Assembly (NCBI GenBank): GCA_902493585.1
Contig: CABUPZ010000075.1
Location: 1 to 11,361, forward strand
From: an uncultured Fusicatenibacter sp.
GTDB taxonomy: Bacteria > Bacillota > Clostridia > Lachnospirales > Lachnospiraceae
Direction of reading: 5' to 3'
Length of the DNA stretch: 11,361 nucleotides
Shown: positions 6,417 through 11,361 of the stretch, piece after piece
How the letters are laid out: each line of letters opens with the position of its first letter
Numbering within the stretch: the stretch's first letter is position 1
Made by a program: the position numbers and the translations under genes
Notes under the pieces: generated by a model
Seen by the model: the letters and a program-made list of their open reading frames with translations, nothing else
What the model was told of the DNA's origin: nothing
Databases searched by the model: none

Positions 6417-7384
6417 GACTTCTTACCTCCTTTCTGCTTAACGATACCGAATCCTCCCGGAAGTGTCAGACGTTCAATGATCGGCACCAGAAGGTTGGTA
6501 AAGATGATCGCATAGGAAACACCTTCCGCGGAACCGCCGAATATACGGAACACGCCGGTCAGGATACCCAGGATCACCGCATAGACATACTGTCCTTTTC
6601 CGGTCACCGGACGGGTTACATAATCCGTTGCCATAAACCATGCGCCCAGCATCAGGCCGCCGCCGCAAAGCTCTGCTGCCACATAGCTGAGGTCGAAACC
6701 ATGGCCGCCGAACAGAAGTGCAAATACCGCAAACGTTCCGATATAGGTCAGCGGGATCCGAAGATCGATGATCTTCATGACAACCAGGAAAATACCGCCG
6801 ATCAGAAGCAGCAGGGCGGAAGTCTCGCCGATAGTACCGCGGGTATTTCCAAGGAACATGCTCATCAGATCCCAGGAACCGCCTGCTTTGATCTCAGCCA
6901 GCGGAGTCGCTCCGGAAACGGTGTCCACCAGTTTCGCGGTTACAGAATCGCTGGTGCTGAAATCTGTCATTCTCGCCGGGAAGGAGATCATCAGAAAACA
7001 TCTCGCCGCCAGTGCCGGGTTCATGATATTCTGCCCCAGACCGCCGAACAGCTGCTTTACTACAAGGATTGCAAATACGCCTCCCAGCACAGCCATCCAC
7101 CATGCAGCTTTGGACGGCAGGTTCAGAGCCAGCAGAAGGCCGGTTACCATGGCACTGCCATCCTTGATGGTGATCGGTTTGTGCATCAGACGTTCATAAA
7201 TATATTCTGTTGCCACACAGGTTACCACAGAACAGACGATCAGGATCAGAGCCGGAACTCCGAACAGATAAACGCCCATGCAGGTCGCAGGCAGAAGCGC
7301 GATCAGTACCATGTACATGATCCAGTCTGTCGTTATCTTGGAACGGATGTGCGGGGAAGAAGAAACATGTAACAGATTGCTCAT
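6413..7384 (-). CDS. rnfD: Rnf complex FMN-binding membrane subunit RnfD
   Basis: The 323-aa, NqrB-like integral membrane subunit carries the flavin acceptor motif SGAT near residues 157-160 (DTVSGATPLAE), whose Thr should bind FMN covalently. The family N-terminus LLHVSSSPHIRS is present, as is the GQNIMNPALAARCFL stretch and the C-terminal DYVTRPVTGKGQ region. Two adjacent ATG codons are available (7387 and 7384). AAGGAGGG at 7391-7398 is 3 nt from the first and 6 nt from the second, so 7384 is preferred. The two starts differ by one Met. The rnfC stop lies inside this ribosome binding site. Confidence 0.96.
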   Translation of the reverse strand: MSNLLHVSSSPHIRSKITTDWIMYMVLIALLPATCMGVYLFGVPALILIVCSVVTCVATEYIYERLMHKPITIKDGSAMVTGLLLALNLPSKAAWWMAVLGGVFAILVVKQLFGGLGQNIMNPALAARCFLMISFPARMTDFSTSDSVTAKLVDTVSGATPLAEIKAGGSWDLMSMFLGNTRGTIGETSALLLLIGGIFLVVMKIIDLRIPLTYIGTFAVFALLFGGHGFDLSYVAAELCGGGLMLGAWFMATDYVTRPVTGKGQYVYAVILGILTGVFRIFGGSAEGVSYAIIFTNLLVPIIERLTLPGGFGIVKQKGGKKS

Positions 7385-7396
7385 CATTCACCCTCC

Positions 7397-8713
7397 TTAA
7401 CCTTTCTTTCTCTTTGCGAGCATGATCTTTCTCATGGAACTGATGGACTGTGTCAGCTGGCGTTTTGCCGGACAGACAAAACTGCAGCATCCGCACTCGC
7501 AGCATTCCATTCCATGATAAGCCAGGAACTTCTCTTCATTTCCATGCTCCGCAAATTCCGCAAGACGTACTGGAAGAATCTGTCCCGGACATACCTTTGC
7601 ACATCTTCCGCAGTTGATGCAGGCTGTAGGCTGATTCTTCGCCACCTCATCTTCGGTCATGGCAAGGATCGCGGACGAAGTCTTGATCACAGGAACATTC
7701 AATGTGAACAGTGCTTTTCCCATCATCGGACCGCCGGAAATGATCTTTTCCGGCTCATTTTTGAATCCGCCGGCCGCATCCGCTACTTCCTGATGAAGCA
7801 TTCCGATCGGAACCTGGAAGTTCTGCGGATCTTTCACTGCATCTCCCGTTATGGTCATGATACGCTCCATCAGCGGTTTTCCTTTCAGGACAGCCTGAGA
7901 GATTGCGACAACAGTATCCACGTTGTCCACAATACATCCGGCATCTGCAGGAAGCATCGAAGAGTTGATCTTTCTTCCGGTAACCGCATAGATCAGCATA
8001 CGCTCAGCGCCCTGAGGATATTTGGTCTTCAGTGTCTTGACCTCAATCCGGGAATCACCTTTCGTACACTCTTCCATTTTGCGGATACAATCCGGTTTGT
8101 TGTCCTCGATACAGATACATCCTTTGGCTTTCGGGAAAATTTTCAGGATCACCTGAAGCCCTGCCACCAGTTTCTCTGGCTCCTCCAGCATACGGCGGTA
8201 ATCACTGGTCAGATACGGTTCACACTCCGCACCGTTTACCAATATGTAGTCAATGGCTTCCGGATTCTTCGGCGCCAGTTTTACATGGGTCGGGAAGCCT
8301 GCTCCGCCCATTCCGACAATACCTGCCTGAGTGATCCGTTTCAGGATCTCCTCTTTCGTCAGGCTGTCCAGTGACGCCTCCTCATAACTCACTTCCTCCA
8401 TCTGTCCGTCGTTCTCAACAACGATACAGTCCGCCAGGTTTCCGCCCGGCATACGCATTTTTTCAATTCCCTTTACGGTTCCCGATACGGTCGCATGCAC
8501 CGGCGCAGATACAAATCCGCCCGCCTCTGCGATCATCTGTCCGCGGCGGACATGGTCCCCCTTGGAAACTACCGGTTTTGCCGGTGCGCCAATGTGCTGG
8601 GATGTTGAATAGTACAACACCGGACCTGCCTGAATGGCCGTGATCGGTTTTTCCTTGGACAGCGCCTTTCCGTCATCCGGATGGATTCCGCCCCGGAATG
8701 TCAAAAATCCCAT
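7397..8713 (-). CDS. rnfC: Rnf complex NADH-oxidoreductase subunit RnfC
   Basis: The 438-aa peripheral subunit carries out NAD+/NADH exchange and is the first gene of the operon. The N-terminal barrel-sandwich region (residues 40-80) is followed by a Complex I 51-kDa-like nucleotide/FMN fold with GIVGMGGAGFPTHVKL at 131-146 and NGAECEPYLTSDYR at 160-173. An SLBB-type segment comes next, then two 4Fe-4S motifs, Cys365-368-371-375 and Cys404-407-410-414. The start at 8713 is set by AAGGAGGG at 8723-8730 and by the family N-terminus MGFLTFRGGIHP. The frame stays open for 56 more codons upstream, but that part shows no family similarity and holds the leader hairpin. Confidence 0.97.
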   Translation of the reverse strand: MGFLTFRGGIHPDDGKALSKEKPITAIQAGPVLYYSTSQHIGAPAKPVVSKGDHVRRGQMIAEAGGFVSAPVHATVSGTVKGIEKMRMPGGNLADCIVVENDGQMEEVSYEEASLDSLTKEEILKRITQAGIVGMGGAGFPTHVKLAPKNPEAIDYILVNGAECEPYLTSDYRRMLEEPEKLVAGLQVILKIFPKAKGCICIEDNKPDCIRKMEECTKGDSRIEVKTLKTKYPQGAERMLIYAVTGRKINSSMLPADAGCIVDNVDTVVAISQAVLKGKPLMERIMTITGDAVKDPQNFQVPIGMLHQEVADAAGGFKNEPEKIISGGPMMGKALFTLNVPVIKTSSAILAMTEDEVAKNQPTACINCGRCAKVCPGQILPVRLAEFAEHGNEEKFLAYHGMECCECGCCSFVCPAKRQLTQSISSMRKIMLAKRKKG

Positions 8714-8722
8714 ACTCAAAAG

Positions 8723-8730
8723 CCCTCCTT
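8723..8730 (-). promoter_or_regulatory. ribosome binding site that sets the rnfC start
   Basis: AAGGAGGG on the minus strand, 9 nt before the ATG at 8713. It rules out the longer in-frame start (GTG at 8881). It lies at the end of a purine-rich tract (8723-8755) that separates it from the leader hairpin. Confidence 0.85.
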
Positions 8731-8759
8731 TTCCTTTTTCCTTTTCCTCTAAGGAACAT

Positions 8760-8801
8760 ACGGTCAGAAAATATCCGCATCTCCAGATATCCTCTGACCG
8801 T
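8760..8801 (-). promoter_or_regulatory. leader hairpin upstream of rnfC
   Basis: A 9-bp perfect stem (ACGGTCAGA 8760-8768 with TCTGACCGT 8793-8801) is followed, after a 2x2 mismatch, by a 5-bp stem (8771-8775 with 8786-8790) and a 10-nt loop. It lies in the predicted rnf 5' leader, about 45-90 nt before the start codon. No U-run follows on the minus strand, so it is not a simple terminator of the operon. On the plus strand it is followed by TTTTT (8803-8807), so it could stop antisense transcription. It does not fit any riboswitch class I recognise. Confidence 0.6.
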
Positions 8802-8880
8802 CTTTTTCCCTTGGAAGATGTCAGCGGCTGCTTCACACACGCTTTCGCCTTTCCGGAACACTTCCGTCCTGTGTTTTCCA

Positions 8881-8898
8881 CAAAATCACACGATTTTG
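8881..8898 (-). repeat. short hairpin near the 5' end of the rnf leader
   Basis: CAAAATC (8881-8887) and GATTTTG (8892-8898) are exact reverse complements around a 4-nt loop. They lie about 20-40 nt downstream of the predicted rnf transcription start. This may stabilise the 5' end of the mRNA or act as an operator; the sequence alone does not decide. Confidence 0.45.
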
Positions 8899-8924
8899 CG
8901 CCTGATACCGCTTATATAAAAAAT

Positions 8925-8933
8925 ATTATAGCA
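8925..8933 (-). promoter_or_regulatory. rnf operon promoter (extended -10)
   Basis: On the minus strand TGCTATAAT (8933-8925) is a perfect extended -10 element. The hexamer 17 nt upstream (8953-8948) is a poor -35, as is usual for extended -10 promoters. Predicted start is near 8918, giving a leader of about 205 nt. The next long AT-rich stretch upstream carries the Rex-like site. Confidence 0.65.
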
Positions 8934-8956
8934 TGCGCCGTCAGGTACCGCCACCA

Positions 8957-8974
8957 TTGTTTATTAAATAACAA
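8957..8974. promoter_or_regulatory. Rex-like operator upstream of the rnf promoter
   Basis: TTGTTTATTAAATAACAA is an 18-bp site whose outer arms TTGTT/AACAA and overall length match the clostridial Rex consensus TTGTTAANNNNTTAACAA, with two mismatches, both in the inner part of the arms. The flanking A and T extend the outer arms to 6 bp. It lies at about -39 to -56 relative to the predicted rnf start, touching the -35 region. Rex is an NADH/NAD+-sensing repressor, and Rnf produces NADH, so the placement makes sense. AT-richness makes a chance match possible. Confidence 0.5.
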
Positions 8975-9015
8975 TTTCTCCCTGAAAATCTTTCTAAAAC
9001 AGATAAAAATTGTAG

Positions 9016-9140
9016 ATAAAAGCGTGTTTGAGCATCACTTTCTGCAGGATGTGTGTCACAAATTACAGAAATGTATTTTCAAACACGCTATATTACGGTT
9101 ATCTCATAGCTATCTCATAAGATAGCTGCTGAAATGTATT
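9016..9140 (-). ncRNA. candidate small structured RNA between leuD and the rnf operon
   Basis: On the minus strand TATAAT (9152-9147) would start a transcript near 9140. Downstream come a perfect 8-bp hairpin with a 4-nt loop (9127-9108, stem AGCTATCT) and a long hairpin with an 11-bp closing stem (9089-9079 with 9031-9021, AGCGTGTTTGA). The long hairpin encloses a 7x7 internal loop, a 6-bp stem TTTCTG/CAGAAA and a 4-bp apex. The RNA would end in UUUUAUC at about 9021-9015. No -35 is convincing. The alternative is that this is the distal 3' UTR and terminator of leuCD. I recognise no known RNA family. Confidence 0.4.
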
Positions 9141-9195
9141 TCTTCTATTATAATATACTTTCATATACTTATCCGAAGACGCTATGTTTTCATAC

Positions 9196-9220
9196 GGTCT
9201 GCGCAGTAAATGCGCAGACC
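9196..9220 (-). terminator. hairpin after leuD, probable 3' end of leuCD
   Basis: A perfect 10-bp stem GGTCTGCGCA/TGCGCAGACC closes a 5-nt loop, 16 nt past the leuD stop. It is GC-rich and very stable. On the minus strand it is not followed by a U-run, so termination would be inefficient or factor-dependent; it may instead protect the mRNA 3' end. A U-run follows only the later hairpin at 9021-9089. Confidence 0.5.
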
Positions 9221-9235
9221 TGGCTGAACGGTTGC

Positions 9236-9730
9236 TTATTTGCCGCTCTGGCTGTTGATATAGTTGATCAGCCCCTCAGCACGGATGATCTTCTGCATAA
9301 ACTCCGGAAACGCCTGACCCTGATACTGGGTTCCTTTCGTATGGTCATAGATGATGCCTGTATCGAAATCCACTTCCACATTGTCTCCCGCCTCAATGGC
9401 TTTCGCTGCCTCCGGACATTCAATGATCGGAAGTCCGATGTTGATGGCGTTGCGGTAGAAAATCCGCGCAAATGTCTCCGCGATCACGCAGGAAACACCG
9501 GAAGCCTTGATCGCAATGGGCGCATGCTCTCTGGAGGAACCGCAGCCGAAGTTTTTGTTTGCCACGATCAGATCGCCTTTCTGAACCTTTTTGACAAACT
9601 CTTTATCGATATCCTCCATGCAGTGTATTGCCAGCTCCGCCGGATCTGAGGAATTCAGATAGCGGGCAGGAATGATCACATCGGTATCTACATTATCTCC
9701 ATATTTGAATACATTTCCCTGAACCTTCAT
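9236..9730 (-). CDS. leuD: 3-isopropylmalate dehydratase small subunit (LeuD)
   Basis: The 164-aa cytoplasmic small subunit pairs with LeuC to isomerise 2-isopropylmalate to 3-isopropylmalate in leucine synthesis. Family motifs are DTDVIIPARYL (15-25) and the substrate-binding loop FGCGSSREHAP (61-71), followed by ETFARIFYRNAINIGLP (85-101). Length matches the short LeuD type that accompanies LeuC2 in Clostridia and archaea. AAGGAGG at 9739-9745 sets the start at 9730 and overlaps the leuC stop, so the two genes are almost certainly co-transcribed. The leuA and leuB genes are not in this window. Confidence 0.96.
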   Translation of the reverse strand: MKVQGNVFKYGDNVDTDVIIPARYLNSSDPAELAIHCMEDIDKEFVKKVQKGDLIVANKNFGCGSSREHAPIAIKASGVSCVIAETFARIFYRNAINIGLPIIECPEAAKAIEAGDNVEVDFDTGIIYDHTKGTQYQGQAFPEFMQKIIRAEGLINYINSQSGK

Positions 9731-9743
9731 CTTCTCTTCCTCC

Positions 9744-11012
9744 TTATAATCCCAGTTCTTCCGGTGCGGAAATCTTTCCGGTCACGGCACTCGCCGCCGC
9801 TACCGCCGGGCTCGCCAGATACACCTCGGAATCCACATGGCCCATACGTCCTACAAAGTTTCGGTTGGTGGTGGAGATACATCTCTCACCTTCCGCCAGT
9901 ATACCCATATATCCGCCAAGGCATGGACCGCAGGTCGGCGTGGACACTACCGCTCCCGCCTCAATAAAGATCTTCAGCAGTCCTTCCTCCAGCGCCTGCA
10001 GATAAATCGCCTGAGTTGCCGGGATCACGATACAGCGCAGCCCTTTCTTTACTTTTCTTCCTTTCAGGATCTCCGCAGCTTCTCTCAGATCCTGGATCCT
10101 TCCGTTGGTACAGGAACCGATCACCGCCTGGTCCACTTTCACGTCCTCTGTGATCTCATCGATGGTCTTTGTGTTCTCCGGCAGGTGCGGGAACGCGATG
10201 GTCGGTCTCAGTTCGCTGAGGTCAACAGTGATCTCTCTTTCATATACCGCATCCGGATCTGCCTCAAAAATCTTGTACGGGCGTTTGGAATGCTCGTTCA
10301 TATATTCGATGGTTTTTTCATCCACCGGGAAGATTCCGTTCTTTCCGCCTGCCTCAATCGCCATATTCGCGATCGTGAAACGGTCGTCCATGGACAGATT
10401 CTTCACACCTTCGCCGACAAATTCTATGGACTGATACAGCGCGCCGTCCACGCCGATCATACCGATGATATGTAAGATCACATCCTTTCCGCTGACCCAT
10501 TTGGATGGCTTTCCGACCAGATTGCATTTGATTGCGGAAGGAACCTTGAACCATGCCTTTCCGGTCACCATGCCTGCTGCCATATCCGTACTTCCGACAC
10601 CGGTGGAAAATGCGCCCAGCGCACCGTAAGTACAGGTATGGGAGTCCGCGCCGATGATCACGTCACCTGCAACCGTCAGTCCTTTTTCCGGAAGCAGCGC
10701 ATGTTCGATTCCCATCTCTCCCACATCGAAATAATTGGTGATCTCGTGACGACAGGCAAATTCACGGACACATTTGCAGTGCTCCGCGGATTTGATGTCC
10801 TTGTTCGGAATAAAGTGATCCATAACCAGAGCGATCTTATCTTTGTCAAACACTTCCTGCTGGTTGAATTTATCCATCTCATGAATCGCTACCGGAGAGG
10901 TGATATCATTGCCCAGCACCAGATCCAGCTTCGCTTCGATCAGCTGGCCCGCCTCTACTTTTTCCAGCCCGGCTGCCGCCGCCAGAATTTTCTGTGTCAT
11001 TGTCATTCCCAT
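9744..11012 (-). CDS. leuC: 3-isopropylmalate dehydratase large subunit (LeuC)
   Basis: The 422-aa aconitase-family subunit carries the catalytic [4Fe-4S] cluster. Ligands are Cys301 in IGSCTNGR and Cys361/Cys364 in TCGPCLGG. The ADSHTCTYGALG segment (122-133) is also diagnostic. Length fits the short LeuC2/HacA-like type rather than the 466-aa enterobacterial form. The start at 11012 (MGMTMTQKIL) is chosen because AAAGGAGGT at 11022-11030 lies 9 nt upstream. A longer frame open to 11096 would run through the promoter. Very close homologues act in homoaconitate or citramalate pathways, but the adjacent leuD and LysR gene favour leucine synthesis. No leader peptide or T-box fits in the roughly 25-nt 5' UTR. 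Confidence 0.96.
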   Translation of the reverse strand: MGMTMTQKILAAAAGLEKVEAGQLIEAKLDLVLGNDITSPVAIHEMDKFNQQEVFDKDKIALVMDHFIPNKDIKSAEHCKCVREFACRHEITNYFDVGEMGIEHALLPEKGLTVAGDVIIGADSHTCTYGALGAFSTGVGSTDMAAGMVTGKAWFKVPSAIKCNLVGKPSKWVSGKDVILHIIGMIGVDGALYQSIEFVGEGVKNLSMDDRFTIANMAIEAGGKNGIFPVDEKTIEYMNEHSKRPYKIFEADPDAVYEREITVDLSELRPTIAFPHLPENTKTIDEITEDVKVDQAVIGSCTNGRIQDLREAAEILKGRKVKKGLRCIVIPATQAIYLQALEEGLLKIFIEAGAVVSTPTCGPCLGGYMGILAEGERCISTTNRNFVGRMGHVDSEVYLASPAVAAASAVTGKISAPEELGL

Positions 11013-11021
11013 AACCCGATG

Positions 11022-11030
11022 ACCTCCTTT
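11022..11030 (-). promoter_or_regulatory. ribosome binding site that sets the leuC start
   Basis: AAAGGAGGT on the minus strand, 9 nt before the ATG at 11012. It decides against the upstream in-frame ATG at 11096, which has no such site and lies upstream of the promoter. Confidence 0.85.
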
Positions 11031-11043
11031 GATTGTTATTGCT

Positions 11044-11072
11044 ATTATACCATGATTTTTGATATAATTGAA
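11044..11072 (-). promoter_or_regulatory. leuCD promoter
   Basis: On the minus strand TTCAAT (11072-11067) and TATAAT (11049-11044) are spaced by 17 nt, and TGG directly before the -10 makes it an extended -10. Predicted start is near 11037, about 25 nt before the leuC ATG. This is too short for a leader-peptide attenuator, so control is probably by protein binding, with the divergent LysR regulator as the candidate. Confidence 0.65.
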
Positions 11073-11094
11073 ATATATATTGAGAATATTTACC

Positions 11095-11109
11095 ATAACT
11101 CATAATTAT
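11095..11109. promoter_or_regulatory. candidate LysR-type regulator binding site
   Basis: ATAACTCATAATTAT has the ATAA-N7-TTAT form and fits the T-N11-A rule of LysR-family boxes. It lies upstream of the leuCD -35 (at about -60) and within the likely promoter zone of the LysR gene, where TTGAAA (11068-11073) and TACCAT (11091-11096) are a possible -35/-10 pair. Such autoregulatory, divergent placement is typical of the family. The stretch is AT-rich, so chance occurrence is possible. Confidence 0.4.
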
Positions 11110-11139
11110 ATTATTTTTTTCTTGCAGAAGGAGCATCTT

Positions 11140-11361
11140 ATGAATCAGAATCTCTCCCTTTATCAGATTTTCTACGTCACCGCCCGCCATGGAAATATTT
11201 CCCATGCGGCAAAGGAACTTTTTATCAGCCAGCCGGCAATCAGCAAATCCATACGAAAGCTGGAGGAATCTCTGCAGGTTACCTTATTCACCCGCAGTTC
11301 CCGCGGCGTCACGCTGACCGAGGACGGAAAACTTCTCTACGAAAAGGTTCAGGAGGCCTTC
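11140..11361 (+). CDS. LysR-family transcriptional regulator, 5' part only
   Basis: The first 74 codons of a gene run off the window end. They encode a standard LysR winged helix-turn-helix: NLSLYQIFYVTARHGNISHA, then AAKELFISQPAISKSIRKLE (residues 23-42), and the wing LFTRSSRGVTLTEDG (49-63). AAGGAG at 11128-11133, 6 nt before the ATG, supports the start. The effector domain is not visible, so the ligand cannot be judged. Divergence from leuC, with a 127-nt shared upstream region, makes it the probable regulator of leuCD. That is inference from context and common LysR organisation. Confidence 0.9.
   Translation, partial: MNQNLSLYQIFYVTARHGNISHAAKELFISQPAISKSIRKLEESLQVTLFTRSSRGVTLTEDGKLLYEKVQEAF

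Noticed and set aside
8714..8881. In-frame upstream extension of rnfC by 56 codons from a GTG.
   Set aside because: AAGGAGGG and the family N-terminus fix the start at 8713; the extension covers the leader hairpin and has no family similarity.
11013..11037. A leucine T-box or leader-peptide attenuator before leuC.
   Set aside because: The predicted 5' UTR is about 25 nt, too short to hold either.
11033..11048. TTGTTATT near the leuC promoter as a second Rex site.
   Set aside because: Only one arm matches; the other lacks AACAA, so it does not form an operator.
11013..11096. In-frame upstream extension of leuC by 28 codons.
   Set aside because: It runs across the leuCD promoter and the ribosome binding site at 11022-11030, which fixes the start at 11012.

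Overview
The window looks like chromosome of a moderate-GC anaerobic Clostridia, most likely Lachnospiraceae. The signs are a complete rnfCDGEAB cluster in clostridial order, near-perfect AAGGAGG ribosome binding sites, the NusG-II/Gx gene pair behind apbE, and the leuC2-type leuCD pair with a divergent LysR gene. The assignment is inference; there is no rRNA to anchor it.

Layout. Positions 1-33 hold the 5' third of a tRNA on the minus strand, probably tRNA-Pro, cut by the window edge, with its promoter at 47-75. Next is an HSL-type alpha/beta hydrolase (189-1166, minus), divergent from a TetR-family regulator (1266-1749, plus). The regulator is broken: its C-terminal half continues in another frame after a stop at 1608. 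The two share overlapping divergent promoters.

Positions 1772-8713 (minus) form one tightly packed operon read rnfC-rnfD-rnfG-rnfE-rnfA-rnfB-apbE-NusG-II protein-Gx transporter. It encodes the Rnf ferredoxin:NAD+ oxidoreductase, an ion-pumping membrane complex. ApbE is the lipoprotein flavin transferase that attaches FMN to RnfG and RnfD; both keep the SGAT acceptor motif. Two membrane proteins of unclear role complete the operon. It has an extended -10 promoter at 8925-8933, a leader of about 200 nt with hairpins, and a Rex-like operator at 8957-8974. The last would link expression to NADH/NAD+ balance.

Positions 8976-9235 carry no protein gene but are rich in structure: a minus-strand promoter-like sequence, two strong hairpins and a short U-run, which together could be a small RNA of about 125 nt. 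A further perfect hairpin sits behind leuD. Positions 9236-11012 (minus) are leuD and leuC, the two subunits of 3-isopropylmalate dehydratase. A divergent LysR-type regulator starts at 11140 (plus) and runs off the window; it probably controls leuCD.

Points of most interest are the Rex-like site on the rnf promoter, the candidate RNA between rnf and leu, the frameshifted regulator, the cysteine-rich tail of RnfE, and the NusG-II/Gx pair at the end of the rnf operon.
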